Part shown: one piece after another, positions 16,270-25,465 of the stretch
How the letters are laid out: each line of letters opens with the position of its first letter
Numbering within the stretch: position 1 is the first letter of the stretch
Assembly: GCF_036906915.1 (NCBI RefSeq)
Contig: NZ_JBAKHX010000007.1
Span: forward strand, 1-64,000
Source of the DNA: Phytohabitans sp036906915
Lineage (GTDB): Bacteria > Actinomycetota > Actinomycetes > Mycobacteriales > Micromonosporaceae
Length of the DNA: 64,000 nt
Direction of reading: 5' to 3'
Notes under the pieces: generated by a model
Told to the model about the DNA's origin: nothing
Databases searched by the model: none
Seen by the model: only the letters and a program-made list of their open reading frames with translations
Made by a program: the position numbers and the translations under genes

Positions 16270-17334
16270 ATGGCCATACGGATCGCGACGTTCAACGCAA
16301 ACAATCTCTTCTCCCGCTGGTCATTCCAGACCGAGCTGGCGCGTACCGTCGATCAGAAGAAGGTCGCGACGCTGACAGCGGCCGACGGCGCCGCCGAAAC
16401 CGTCGCCGAACACGCCGCGACCACCGACGAGCCGGCCTCCGCGCCCGACGTCATCGAGGTCACCCTGCCCGACGGCACCGAGCTGTCCGGCGTGCTGCGC
16501 ACCTTCCGCGGCAAGCTCGTGCGCGGCAAAGATCCGAAGGCCCGAGCCTGGATCGCCCGCCGCATCCACGCCCTCGACGCCGACGTCCTGTGCCTGCAGG
16601 AGGTCGAAGACCAGAACGCGCTCGACGTCTTCCACCGCGATGACCTGGTGCCCCTCGGCATCCGGTACCCGTTCCGGATGGTCGTCGAAGGCAACGACCC
16701 CCGCCGCATCGACGTGGCCATCTGCTCCAAGCTGCCGATCACGCGCGTCAGCTCGTGGCGGTTCTGGCCAGACCCGACCGGCGACGCGGTGTTCGGGCGC
16801 GACCTGCTGCAAGCCGAGATCATGGCGCCGGACGGCAAACCGCTGCGCGTCTTCGTCAACCACCTGAAGAGCAACTTCATCACCGACGAGTTCCGGCTCA
16901 CGCCCGCGCAGGTCGAAAAGGAGCGGGAGGAGATCGCCGAGCGCCGCACCCTCCAGGCCAAGGCGATCCGGACGATCCTGCGCCGCCAGCGCCTGGAGAC
17001 CCGCATCGTGCTCACCGGCGACATGAACGACGCCCCCGACGCCCCCACCCTGTCGCCGCTGAGCGACCTCGGCCTCACCGAGAAGATCAGCGACGGCACC
17101 GCCGTCGCCGGCCCGAACCGCAAGGGTGTGTTGGTCGACGACGCGTTCGGCAACCTCAGCGACCACATGTGGACCAACAGGCACCGCGCCAAGGGCGTGG
17201 TCAGCTTCAACCTGTACGACCAGATCTGGACTAGCCCCGATCTGACCGTGGCGGCGGCACACGTGATGCGCCGCACGCTGATCGGCGGGGACGGCTCCGA
17301 CCACGACCCCGCCTGCGTCGACGTGGAGCTGTAG
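16270..17334 (+). CDS. endonuclease/exonuclease/phosphatase (EEP) family protein
   Basis: 354 residues. EEP hallmarks in order: IRIATFNANNLF (Asn of the N-terminal strand), LCLQEVEDQNAL (Mg2+-binding Glu), FVNHLKSN, ILTGDMNDAPDAP-like segment (VLTGDMNDAPDAPT, catalytic Asp/Asn) and GSDHDPACVDVEL (catalytic His). A roughly 75-residue insertion after residue 20 (VAEHAATTDEPASAPDVIEV, TFRGKLVRGKDPKA) precedes the Glu-bearing strand. It has no signal peptide, so it likely acts in the cytoplasm on nucleic acid or a phosphoester. A GGGGGG ribosome-binding site precedes ATG 16270; the codon at 16246 is a poorer start. Confidence 0.85.
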   Translation: MAIRIATFNANNLFSRWSFQTELARTVDQKKVATLTAADGAAETVAEHAATTDEPASAPDVIEVTLPDGTELSGVLRTFRGKLVRGKDPKARAWIARRIHALDADVLCLQEVEDQNALDVFHRDDLVPLGIRYPFRMVVEGNDPRRIDVAICSKLPITRVSSWRFWPDPTGDAVFGRDLLQAEIMAPDGKPLRVFVNHLKSNFITDEFRLTPAQVEKEREEIAERRTLQAKAIRTILRRQRLETRIVLTGDMNDAPDAPTLSPLSDLGLTEKISDGTAVAGPNRKGVLVDDAFGNLSDHMWTNRHRAKGVVSFNLYDQIWTSPDLTVAAAHVMRRTLIGGDGSDHDPACVDVEL

Positions 17335-17388
17335 TCTCGCGCCTCACACCCCGGTATTCCTCCGCCGGGTTGGGTAGTTGTACCAGGC

Positions 17389-18015
17389 ATGAAGATCGGA
17401 ATTATCGGCTCCGGCCACATCGGCGGCACGCTCACCCGCCGCTTCCAGGACCTCGGGCACGACGTCACGATCGCCAACTCGCGCGGCCCCGAGACGCTCA
17501 GGGACCTCGCGCAGGAAACCGGGGCGACCGCTGGCACGGTGCAGGAGGCCGCCGCGGCGGGCGACGTCGTGGTGATCGCCGTACCGGTGCGGTCGGTGCC
17601 GGATCTGCCCGCCGAGGCCTTCCACGACAAGGTCGTCGTCGACGCCAACAACTACTACCCGCAGCGCGACGGCCACATCGACCCACTGGAGGACAAGTCG
17701 CTGACCTCCAGCCGCTGGACGGCCGAAGGCCTACCCGGCGCCAAGGTCGTCAAGGTGTTCAACAACATCAAATCCGGCCACCTGCTCTCGCACGGCCGCC
17801 CAGCGGGTGACCCGGGACGCATCGCGCTGCCGGTCGCCGGCGACGACGAAACCGCCAAGCAGACCGTGATGGCCCTGGTCGACGAACTCGGCTTCGACCC
17901 GGTCGACGCGGGCACGCTCGACGAGAGCTGGCGGCAGCAGCCGGGCACGCCCGTGTACGGCACCGACCGCGACGCCGCCGGCGTACGCCAAGGAATCGCG
18001 TCCGCTAAGCCGTAG
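17389..18015 (+). CDS. NADPH-dependent F420-reductase-like NAD(P)-binding protein
   Basis: 208 residues with an N-terminal Rossmann fold: KIGIIGSGHIGGTLTRRFQD (GxGxxG), then the NADP-binding ANSRGPETL, as in F420H2:NADP oxidoreductase-like proteins. Later VVVIAVPVRSVPDLP, VVDANNYYPQRDG and VVKVFNNI are family-typical. It may reduce F420 or NADP, but many homologues are uncharacterised and the F420 pocket cannot be verified. It is convergent with the next gene and overlaps its 3' end by 11 bp. Confidence 0.8.
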   Translation: MKIGIIGSGHIGGTLTRRFQDLGHDVTIANSRGPETLRDLAQETGATAGTVQEAAAAGDVVVIAVPVRSVPDLPAEAFHDKVVVDANNYYPQRDGHIDPLEDKSLTSSRWTAEGLPGAKVVKVFNNIKSGHLLSHGRPAGDPGRIALPVAGDDETAKQTVMALVDELGFDPVDAGTLDESWRQQPGTPVYGTDRDAAGVRQGIASAKP

Positions 18016-19003
18016 GTGGCACCGTCTCCCCTGGGCTGGGCGGCCCCGGCGGGCTCCCGCTGCCGAAGGGCCGCCCGCCCAGCGCCTCCCGACCGTGCGG
18101 CGTCAGCCAGCCGGACAGGTCGGGACCAGCCGGCACGATGCCCGTCGGGTTGATGTCGCGGTGCACCAGGTAGTAGTGCCGCTTGATGTGATCGAAGTCG
18201 ACGGTGTCCCCGAAGCCGGGCGTCTGAAAGAGATCCCGCGCGTACGCCCACAGCACCGGCATCTCGGTCAGCTTGTACCGGTTGCACTTGAAGTGGCCGT
18301 GGTAGACCGGGTCGAAGCGCACGAGCGTCGTGAAGAGCCGCACGTCGGCCTCGGTGATCGTGTCTCCGATGAGATACCGCTGGTCCTTCAGCCGGTCAGC
18401 CAGCCAGGCCAGCCGGGCGAAGAGCCGCTGGAACGCCTTCTCGTACGCCTCCTGGCCGCCGGCGAAGCCGCACCGGTACACGCCGTTGTTGACGTCGGCG
18501 AAGACCACCCGGTTGACCTGGTCGATCTCCTCACGCAGCTCTTCCGGGTACAGGTCCGGAGCGCCGGGCCGGTGGTGCGCCCGCCACTCGGTCGACAAGT
18601 CGAGGGTGATCTGAGCGTAGTCGTTGGTCACCACCTGACCGGTGCGCGTGTCGACCATCGCCGGCACCGTGATGCCACGGTCGTAGTCGGGATACCGCGC
18701 GAAGTAGGCCTCCTGTAGCCGTTCGATCCCGAGCACCGGGTCGCGGTGGCCGGGATCCAGGTCGAACGTCCAACTCCGGGAGTCGTGGGTCGGTCCGGCG
18801 ATGCCCATCGACAGCACGTGCTCCAGCCCCAACAGCCGGCGCACCACCACGGCGCGGCTCGCCCACGGGCACGCCCGGCTGACGATGAGCCGGTACCGGC
18901 CCGGCTCGACCGGATACCCGTCCCGGCCGTCCGCGGTGATCCTCGTGGCGATGTACCGCTGATCACGGGTGAACTCCCCGCTGCTGACATATTGGGCCGT
19001 CAT
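18005..19003 (-). CDS. glutathionyl-hydroquinone reductase-like (Xi-class GST)
   Basis: 332 residues of the ECM4/YqjG family. The catalytic Cys45 lies in VSRACPWASRAVV; further hallmarks are GITVPAMVDTRTGQVVTNDY and the helical domain YRCGFAGGQEAYEKAF, RYLIGDTITEADVRLFTTLV and FQTPGFGDTVDFDHIKRHYY. In actinobacteria, which use mycothiol rather than glutathione, the thiol partner is probably mycothiol; that is inference. It ends with a Pro/Gly-rich tail. The neighbouring GbsR/MarR gene is on the same strand 22 bp upstream of its start, a likely operon. Confidence 0.88.
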   Translation of the reverse strand: MTAQYVSSGEFTRDQRYIATRITADGRDGYPVEPGRYRLIVSRACPWASRAVVVRRLLGLEHVLSMGIAGPTHDSRSWTFDLDPGHRDPVLGIERLQEAYFARYPDYDRGITVPAMVDTRTGQVVTNDYAQITLDLSTEWRAHHRPGAPDLYPEELREEIDQVNRVVFADVNNGVYRCGFAGGQEAYEKAFQRLFARLAWLADRLKDQRYLIGDTITEADVRLFTTLVRFDPVYHGHFKCNRYKLTEMPVLWAYARDLFQTPGFGDTVDFDHIKRHYYLVHRDINPTGIVPAGPDLSGWLTPHGREALGGRPFGSGSPPGPPSPGETVPPTA

Positions 19004-19024
19004 ACGGCAATGGTTCCCCGTCGT

Positions 19025-19516
19025 TCAGGCCCGGACACCACGCTGGCGCTGTTCTTCCCATCTCTCCAGGATTTGCGCCATCTCAGCCTGCATGAAGTGG
19101 AAGAAGTCGCGCATCTCAGCGACCCGGCGCCCAGGGGCGGTGGTCTCGTCGCCGACGACCTTCACACCCTCGGAGACCACATCCGCGATCTTCTGGTAGG
19201 CACCGCTCCTGACCATGCTGGCCACGTACCAGGTGTCGTTGGGCATCCGATAGACGTCGCGGCGGGATCCTGGCACGGGCTCGCGCACGATCAGGCCGAT
19301 GTGCGCGAGGTAGCGCACCGCGCCGGAGATGGCGGCCGCGCTCACACCGAGCCGGTCACCGATCTCGCCAGCGGTGAGGCCGGGCTCATCGGCGGCCATC
19401 AGAGCGCCGAGCACTCGGGCGGGCATCCGGGGAAAGCCCAGGTCGGCGAAGGTCATGGCGAAGTGCTCGACGAAGCGGCGAACGGCTACCTCGTCGCGGC
19501 CACCCTCGGTTCGCAT
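19025..19516 (-). CDS. GbsR/MarR-family regulator
   Basis: 163 residues with a winged helix: FPRMPARVLGALMAADEPGL, TAGEIGDRLGVSAAAISGAV and a wing GLIVREPVPGSRRDVYRM, plus a C-terminal dimerisation helix. I chose the ATG at 19516 because AAGGATGGAAAG precedes it; an in-frame ATG at 19525 exists. It lies just upstream of the hydroquinone-reductase gene on the same strand, and a palindrome (19527-19544) sits right before it, so autoregulation and control of the reductase in response to quinones or thiol stress are plausible. Confidence 0.85.
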   Translation of the reverse strand: MRTEGGRDEVAVRRFVEHFAMTFADLGFPRMPARVLGALMAADEPGLTAGEIGDRLGVSAAAISGAVRYLAHIGLIVREPVPGSRRDVYRMPNDTWYVASMVRSGAYQKIADVVSEGVKVVGDETTAPGRRVAEMRDFFHFMQAEMAQILERWEEQRQRGVRA

Positions 19517-19526
19517 GCTTTCCATC

Positions 19527-19544
19527 CTTCACCAGGTTGTGAAG
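19527..19544 (-). promoter_or_regulatory. palindrome before the GbsR/MarR gene
   Basis: CTTCAC-CAGGTT-GTGAAG, six-base perfect arms, placed just upstream of the regulator start. The dyad is a candidate operator for autoregulation. Confidence 0.4.
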
Positions 19545-19588
19545 ATCACGATACCGACCGCGAACATTAAGAGCCAACAAACCAAAAC

Positions 19589-19610
19589 GAGCGCCCACGG
19601 ATGGGCGCTC
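19589..19610 (-). terminator. rho-independent-like terminator
   Basis: A perfect 9-bp stem GAGCGCCCA/TGGGCGCTC with a CGGA loop. Read on the minus strand it is followed by a T-rich run (TCGTTTTGGTTTG), so it would end transcripts coming from the beta-helix gene (stop at 19792). Confidence 0.6.
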
Positions 19611-19791
19611 AAGATTCACTTCGAGGACTACGCCCTCGGCCACGGCAGGAGCAGATCGCTGAAGTCGCTGGCCCAGCCACGGCGGCACCTGCCGCTGACT
19701 CCCATTCCCGATCGGGACGCGGCGGCCGGGCAGGCGCACGACTCGGTGCACCCGCCCGCTGCGCCACGCCCGCCGCGTGATGTTGAGGCCG

Positions 19792-22137
19792 CTACTTCCG
19801 CACGCCGGTCGCGCTGAACTCCTGTACGCCGACGCTTCCGTTCTGGTTGCTGTTGCGCACGTAGAGCCGGATGTTGGTGGTGGCGACGTCGGCCGGCGGC
19901 CGGTAGACGACCGGCGCCGCCGTGTTGATCGCCTGGTAGGGCATGATGTCGATCCAGGCGTTCTGGCTGGCGCTCCACCGCTGCACTTTCCAGTGGGTGG
20001 TCATCCAGGTGCAGCAGTTGTCCTGCTGGATCGTGAAGGCGAACCGCTCGTAGTCGGCGCCGAGATCGAACTGCACCCAGGACTCGTTCACGCTGGAGCT
20101 TGCCTCGCCGGTCTCGGTGACGCCGTCCCAAAGCTTGCCGAGGCCGCTGTCCCAGGCACTGCGCTGCGACACGGTGGAGTGGTCGGCCAGGTTCTCCCTG
20201 GGCACCTTCCACCGCAGCCCGGCGTACGCCGGTTCCAGGCCCGCCTGGTTCATGATGGTCCGCGCCTCGGCCGGCCACGCACCATCTGTCACCACATGCG
20301 GTGGCCCGTCGCCGTCGTAGATGGCCCCGCTGAGCCAGTTGTTGGCGAAGTCGGTGTAGTTGTGCGAGGCGTACACCGACAGGGGCTGGCGGTAACGCGG
20401 GGAGAAGTCGAACCGCCCGCCCTGCCCGACGTTGTAGTCCCAGCGGGTCTGGTGACTCTGGTTGTCGCTGTAGTAGTTCGCGGTCGATGTCGCGTGGTGC
20501 ACATAGTTGTGGCTGAACACGCTGCCCGGCCACGAACCGAACGAGTAGACGGCCCCCGAGTCGTGCACCCCCCAGGACACCTTGGACGTGGCGTTGTACA
20601 CCTCGTTGTGGCTGAACGTCGTCTTGCCGATCCCGTCCACCCCGTCGAGGAGGCTGTACTCCTCCGCCTTGCGCTGATGGAAGCCCATGAATGCGGTGTC
20701 GTAGACGAGGTTGTGGGTGACCGCCACGTTGTAGGTGTTCATCAGGCTGATCCCGGTCGCCGGGAAGAAGTCGTCGCCGATGTCGGTCACGACGTTGTTG
20801 CTGATCGTTAGGTTCCTGGTGCGCTGGGCGCCGTTGACGTGCACGTCCATCCACCGGCCGGCGATGACGCCGGCGGCGGTCAGGTTGTGGAAAAGGTTGC
20901 CGGTGACGGTGACGGCCTCGGCCCCGGTCAGCAGCTGCAGTCCGCCGCTGCCCATCTTGCGCACGGTGTTGTTGGCGAACGTGATGTCCCGGGTGTTGGT
21001 CAGCTTGATCTGACCGGGCACCTCGCCGCCGTAGCCGTCGTGGTTCGGATCCTTGAAGGGGTCGTCCGCGTACTGCGCCTCCGCTTGCGTGCCGCCGATG
21101 AACCGGTCGCGAGGCAGCAGCCAGTTTCCGTGCTCGAACGTGATGCCGTCGAACGCGATCGCACTCGCCTTCGCGGACGGGCTGGACCCGGCCACGTTCA
21201 CCAGCGTCTCCACCACCGGCACGTACGCCCCGGCCTGGTTGACGTCCTCTCCCGCCCGCGGGTAGTAGTACACCTTGTTCGCCGCCCGGTTCAGGTACCA
21301 CTCGCCCGGGGAGTCCAACTCCTCGAACGCGTTGAGCACGTAGAAGGTGTCGTCGTAGTCCAGCGAGAAGCCGTCGTCGCGGTTCAGCCGCGCCTGGAAG
21401 TGCGGCTGTGCCAGGCGCACCCGCTTATTGGCGCCGCTCGCGCTGATGTCCACGACGGGGAAGTAGTCGATCTTGAAGCCGATCGCGATGTGCAGCAGCC
21501 GAATGTCGCGGACGTTGGTGTACGCCGGAACGCTGGCCGCCGGGAACTGCACGCCGTCGTAGGAGCGGGTCGGCCGCTCCGGGTTGGCTGGCGGGTTGGG
21601 GATCGACGCCTCATCGAAAAAGCCGTTGCCCACGATGCCCTTGCCCATCGCCAGCTGAGCCCGCCGGCCGCCGACGTAGAGCTGCCGGAAGTATTCGGCG
21701 TAGCCCGCCGACTCCGGCACGTCGGCCACGAAGTAAGGCCGGTCGGTTACCCGGGTCCAGCCCGTGACGGCCTTACCACCGTCAATGATGGGCGCCTCAC
21801 CCGGATGCGCCCGGTAGACGACCTTGAACCCGTTGGAACCCGAGTCCGCCTCGGTCAGGTTGAAGGTGGCCGTCCGGGTATGCCGGCCCCCGCGCAGGCA
21901 GACGCGGAGGTCGGCCCGCATGTCCTTGTTGAGCCCGTGCTGTCGGATGTGGTCCCGCGCCCGTTCCAAGGTCGCCCAGGGGCGATCCGGTGAGGTTCCG
22001 GCGTTACCGTCGCTGCCCGACGCGGAGACGTAGAGGGTGCAGGGCGGTGCCGCGTGCGCCGGCCCGGCGGGCACCAGGCTCCCGGCCAGTACGACTCCGA
22101 CGACGGTCGCCACGGCTGCTCGCCTACTTAGGTTCAT
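19792..22137 (-). CDS. secreted right-handed beta-helix protein with C-terminal discoidin-like domain
   Basis: 781 residues. A signal peptide (RRAAVATVVGVVLAGSLVPA ... AHAAP) is followed by the opening of parallel beta-helix enzymes (LYVSASGSDGNAGTSPDRPW, TLERARDHIR). Repeated coils (ITFANNTVRKMGSGGLQLLT, VTGNLFHNLTAAGV, LTISNNVVTDIGDDFFPATG, YNVAVTHNLVYDTAFMGFHQ) fill the centre, and the last about 130 residues look like an F5/8-type carbohydrate-binding module (WVQFDLGADYERFAFTIQQD). The architecture fits a polysaccharide lyase or a GH141-like hydrolase; the catalytic residues are not assigned. It is the last gene of the minus-strand carbohydrate operon, 55 bp after the second permease. Confidence 0.82.
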   Translation of the reverse strand: MNLSRRAAVATVVGVVLAGSLVPAGPAHAAPPCTLYVSASGSDGNAGTSPDRPWATLERARDHIRQHGLNKDMRADLRVCLRGGRHTRTATFNLTEADSGSNGFKVVYRAHPGEAPIIDGGKAVTGWTRVTDRPYFVADVPESAGYAEYFRQLYVGGRRAQLAMGKGIVGNGFFDEASIPNPPANPERPTRSYDGVQFPAASVPAYTNVRDIRLLHIAIGFKIDYFPVVDISASGANKRVRLAQPHFQARLNRDDGFSLDYDDTFYVLNAFEELDSPGEWYLNRAANKVYYYPRAGEDVNQAGAYVPVVETLVNVAGSSPSAKASAIAFDGITFEHGNWLLPRDRFIGGTQAEAQYADDPFKDPNHDGYGGEVPGQIKLTNTRDITFANNTVRKMGSGGLQLLTGAEAVTVTGNLFHNLTAAGVIAGRWMDVHVNGAQRTRNLTISNNVVTDIGDDFFPATGISLMNTYNVAVTHNLVYDTAFMGFHQRKAEEYSLLDGVDGIGKTTFSHNEVYNATSKVSWGVHDSGAVYSFGSWPGSVFSHNYVHHATSTANYYSDNQSHQTRWDYNVGQGGRFDFSPRYRQPLSVYASHNYTDFANNWLSGAIYDGDGPPHVVTDGAWPAEARTIMNQAGLEPAYAGLRWKVPRENLADHSTVSQRSAWDSGLGKLWDGVTETGEASSSVNESWVQFDLGADYERFAFTIQQDNCCTWMTTHWKVQRWSASQNAWIDIMPYQAINTAAPVVYRPPADVATTNIRLYVRNSNQNGSVGVQEFSATGVRK

Positions 22138-22191
22138 GGCGTTCCACTCCTTGCTCGGCGGTTGCGGAAGGGCGGTGACCCGGATGGACGG

Positions 22192-23112
22192 CTACTCCTT
22201 CGTCGCCCCGGCGGTCATGCCGGAGACCAGTGCGCGCTGGGAGAAGAGGAAGACAATCAGGACCGGGATGCTGGTGAGCAGGGCAGCCAGCGCGAGCTCG
22301 GGCCGAAGGATCTCCGAGATACCGCTCGAGGCGTTGAACATCGGCGAGGCGGTCAACAGGTTGTTCAGCCCTACCTGGGCGGGATACTGCTGGCTGTCGG
22401 GCAGCATCACGAACGGCAGGAAGAAGTTGTTCCAGCTGTGCACGAAGCTGAAGAAGGCGACCAGAGCGACCACCGGCCGGGCCAAGGGCAGCGCGATCCG
22501 CCAGAAGACCATCCACTCGCTCGCGCCGTCTATGCGGGCCGCGGCCAGCAGGTCGCCGGAGACGGTAGTGGCGTAGTAGATGTAGGTCAGGTACACCCCG
22601 AACGGGAAGAACGAGAGCGGCAGGATGACGCTCAACCGGGAGCCGTCCAGGCCGAGCGCGTTCATCTCGAGGTATAGCGGCAGCACCAGGGTGGCGTTGG
22701 GCATCAGCATCACCATCAGGGTGGCCGTCAACAGCGCGACCCTCCCTCGAAAGCGGGCTGTGGCCAGCGCGTAGCCGGCGGGCACAGCGGTGACCAGCGT
22801 GATGGCGAGCGCCGAGAACGAATACAGCGCCGAATTGCCTACCCAGGTGACGATCGCGTGCGACTGGAAGTCGTACAGGTGCCGCCAGGTGGCCGCGAGG
22901 TCGTCCAGCGAGCCGAAGGTCAACGGAGCACCGTGCACGATTCCCGCGTCGCTTCGGGTTGGGGCGAGCAGCACCCAGACGATCGGCAAGGCGAAGAAGC
23001 ACACGAAGACGCCGACTACGATCACCCAGGCGACCCGGGCGCCCACTGACGTCGCACCCGCCCTGTTCCGGCCGGCGGGAACCCGGCTCGCGATCGACGA
23101 CGGGTTGGTCAC
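22192..23112 (-). CDS. carbohydrate ABC transporter permease (MalG type)
   Basis: 306 residues, six membrane helices, with the EAA loop near the end (LLAAARIDGASEWMVFWRIA LPLARP region) that docks on the ATPase. Its start overlaps the stop of the first permease by 4 bp, so the two are cotranslated. No ATPase gene is present in the operon; such systems commonly share a MsiK-type ATPase encoded elsewhere, which is established for actinobacterial sugar importers. Confidence 0.9.
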   Translation of the reverse strand: MTNPSSIASRVPAGRNRAGATSVGARVAWVIVVGVFVCFFALPIVWVLLAPTRSDAGIVHGAPLTFGSLDDLAATWRHLYDFQSHAIVTWVGNSALYSFSALAITLVTAVPAGYALATARFRGRVALLTATLMVMLMPNATLVLPLYLEMNALGLDGSRLSVILPLSFFPFGVYLTYIYYATTVSGDLLAAARIDGASEWMVFWRIALPLARPVVALVAFFSFVHSWNNFFLPFVMLPDSQQYPAQVGLNNLLTASPMFNASSGISEILRPELALAALLTSIPVLIVFLFSQRALVSGMTAGATKE

Positions 23113-24053
23113 GAATGGCCCCTCTCGAACAGCCCAGCCTTGAACACCGCGGCTGCGGCGCAGCCGAGGCTCAGCACGAGCAGGACGACCGCGATGGCCG
23201 CCGCGCCGTTGAAGTCGGCAGCGACGAAGGCGTATTGGTAGCTGAGTTGGTTAGGCGACCAGTCGTCGGGCACTTGTCCGAAGCTTGCCGTACCCACGAG
23301 TTGCGGTTCGACGAACAGCTGGGCCCCGCCGGCGAAGGCGAGGATCAACATGTACGCGATCCACTTACGCAACATCGGGATCTGTATCCGAAGTGCGGTC
23401 TGCACTGCGCCGGCCCCGTCGATCCGGGCCGCCTCGATGACCTCGTCCGGAATACCGTTGAGCGCGCCGTACATGATGACGATCCAGCTGCCGGCGCCCG
23501 TCCAGAAGGCGATGATCGTGAAGATCACCGGCAGATTCTCCGGCGCCACGACCTGTGCCGCGCTGCGCCAGCCGACTGCCCGCAGCACCGGACCGACCGG
23601 ACTCGCGACCGGGTCGAGCAGGATCAGCCAGATCAGAACGCTCGACGCTCCGGCGAAAGCACCCGGCAGGTAGCAGACGAACCGGACCAACGCGCTCGTC
23701 CGCTTCAGCCGGCCGTGCAGCATCACGGCCAGCGTCACCACCAGCACCATCAGGCTGATGAGCCACAGGGTCAGGTAGAGCCCGATGTGGGCGAAGGCCG
23801 AGCCGAACCGGTAGTCGGCGAACACCCGAGTGAAGTTGCCCAGGCCCACCAACTGCCCGCTGGAGTTGGTCACCGACAGCCACAGGGCATAGGCCACCGG
23901 CACCACGCCGAACAGCAGCAGGAGAATCGTGTAGCCGGCCACGAAGAGGTAGCCGACACGGCCGCTGCCGACGCGCCGCCTGCGGGGCTTCGCCGCCCGG
24001 ATACCGGGCCGGCTCGCGCCGACCCGGGCCTGGGGAGTCCCGGTCGCCACCAT
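23109..24053 (-). CDS. carbohydrate ABC transporter permease (MalF type)
   Basis: 314 residues with a basic cytoplasmic N-terminus (SRPGIRAAKPRRRRVGSGR) and six hydrophobic segments, starting VGYLFVAGYTILLLLFGVVP. The EAA motif reads EVIEAARIDGAGAVQTALRI, then QIPML. It starts 3 bp after the binding-protein stop and forms the heterodimeric channel with the downstream MalG-type permease. Confidence 0.9.
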   Translation of the reverse strand: MVATGTPQARVGASRPGIRAAKPRRRRVGSGRVGYLFVAGYTILLLLFGVVPVAYALWLSVTNSSGQLVGLGNFTRVFADYRFGSAFAHIGLYLTLWLISLMVLVVTLAVMLHGRLKRTSALVRFVCYLPGAFAGASSVLIWLILLDPVASPVGPVLRAVGWRSAAQVVAPENLPVIFTIIAFWTGAGSWIVIMYGALNGIPDEVIEAARIDGAGAVQTALRIQIPMLRKWIAYMLILAFAGGAQLFVEPQLVGTASFGQVPDDWSPNQLSYQYAFVAADFNGAAAIAVVLLVLSLGCAAAAVFKAGLFERGHS

Positions 24054-24056
24054 CGA

Positions 24057-25415
24057 TCAGTTGACCTTGTAGCCGAATGCGGTGGCCTTGTCGACGATCG
24101 CCTGCTGCCACACGTCCATCTGCGATGAGACGGACTTGCCGGCGGAGAGCGCCGGCACCATGGTCGCGGCGTAGATCGCCTCCTGGCTGTACAGCGTGCT
24201 GACCGCCCACTTGGTCCAGATCCGCGGGGCGGCCTGTTGCAGGACCGGGCCGATGTCGTTGGCGTAGTAGCCGGACGCCTGCTGGGCCGCCAGCCAGCCG
24301 GTTGCCGCAGGGCCGTAGGCGGGGTAGGTCGCGGCGGTCGCCGTGTATCCGGGGTCGGTGGTGACCCAGGTGGCGAAGTCGACGGCGGCCTTGAGGTTGC
24401 GACTGTGCGAGGAGACGAACCACATCCCCCCGCCGACGGCGCCGGTCCAGGTCTCGGCGTCCGCCGCGAACTTCAGCGGTGCAGCGGCCGCGATCTCTCC
24501 CTTGGGGGTGTGGTAGCCGGCGTTGAACAATGCCTGGCCGTACCAAGCGGGCCCCGGCATCATGAGGATCTTGGCGGCCTGCTCCTTGATGAAGCCGGTG
24601 TCCCACTTGTTACGGGTGCCCAGCACACCGGCACTCAGCAACGGATCGAGCAGCTGCGCCATCCTCGTGCACTTGGGGTCCCGGAGGTCGACGGTCACCG
24701 TCTTGTCCCCGGTGAGAACGCTGACCGGGCACTGGCTGCCCCAGAAGTACACGTGTGGCGTAGTCGGGCTTCCCACCTCACCGACCAGATATCCCGGGTG
24801 CTCTTTGCCCACCCGCAGGCCCAGTTGCTGCCACTGCTCCCAGGTCGTGGGGACCTGGTAGCCGAACTGATCCATGAGCTTCTTGTTGTACCAGAGCACG
24901 TTCTGGGCCAGATCGTTGCGCAGGCAGTAGACCTTTCCGCCCACTGTGCATTGGTCGAGCGCGCCCTTGACGTACCCGTCGAGCACGGACCTGTCGACCA
25001 GCGTGTCAAGTGGAGCGGCGAACGGGGTCGCCCCCGTGGTCGCCCAGGCGAGGTCCTGGACGTTCGGCCAGACAACGTCGGGCCACCCTTCACCGGTACG
25101 GTCGAACAGCTCGATCTTGGTCCGCAGCTCGGTGCTTCCGTTCGCGCCGCCGCTGTAGGTGACCGCCTTGACCTTCACCTCCGGGTGCGCCTTGCGGTAG
25201 GCGTCGACCGCGGCGGTCCGGGTCGCGTCCACCCACACAGTGATCTCGCTCGACGGATCCTGCGGCGCCGGGCTGAACGGGCCGGCGGTGGCCTGCGGGG
25301 CGCCGGCCCGGTTGGGGTCGGCGTTCGCGCAGGCGGTGACCAGCAATGCGGCCGTCATCACGGCCACCAGCGCACGGGCTCGACGCGGGCCTGGCCTGGT
25401 CGGCGGGGTAATCAT
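24057..25415 (-). CDS. sugar-binding lipoprotein of an ABC importer
   Basis: 452 residues. A lipoprotein signal (RARALVAVMTAALLVTAC, lipobox Cys29) anchors it outside the membrane. The mature part is a cluster B substrate-binding protein: SEITVWVDATRTAAVDAYRK, PDVVWPNVQDLAWA, NVLWYNKKLMDQFGYQVPTT and a long helical C-lobe. ATG 25415 follows GGGAGGAAATAC, a near-perfect ribosome-binding site. It lies between the enolase-family gene and the two permeases on the same strand. The ligand is probably the product released by the secreted beta-helix protein, an inference from operon order. Confidence 0.9.
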   Translation of the reverse strand: MITPPTRPGPRRARALVAVMTAALLVTACANADPNRAGAPQATAGPFSPAPQDPSSEITVWVDATRTAAVDAYRKAHPEVKVKAVTYSGGANGSTELRTKIELFDRTGEGWPDVVWPNVQDLAWATTGATPFAAPLDTLVDRSVLDGYVKGALDQCTVGGKVYCLRNDLAQNVLWYNKKLMDQFGYQVPTTWEQWQQLGLRVGKEHPGYLVGEVGSPTTPHVYFWGSQCPVSVLTGDKTVTVDLRDPKCTRMAQLLDPLLSAGVLGTRNKWDTGFIKEQAAKILMMPGPAWYGQALFNAGYHTPKGEIAAAAPLKFAADAETWTGAVGGGMWFVSSHSRNLKAAVDFATWVTTDPGYTATAATYPAYGPAATGWLAAQQASGYYANDIGPVLQQAAPRIWTKWAVSTLYSQEAIYAATMVPALSAGKSVSSQMDVWQQAIVDKATAFGYKVN

Positions 25416-25465
25416 GTATTTCCTCCCAGGAATGGTCATGTCGTCGTGGCGATGCGGGAAGCCGG

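Noticed and set aside
19628..21301. 557-residue minus-strand frame within the beta-helix gene
   Set aside because: Low-complexity Arg/Gly-rich shadow translation of the +1-shifted true frame 19792-22137.
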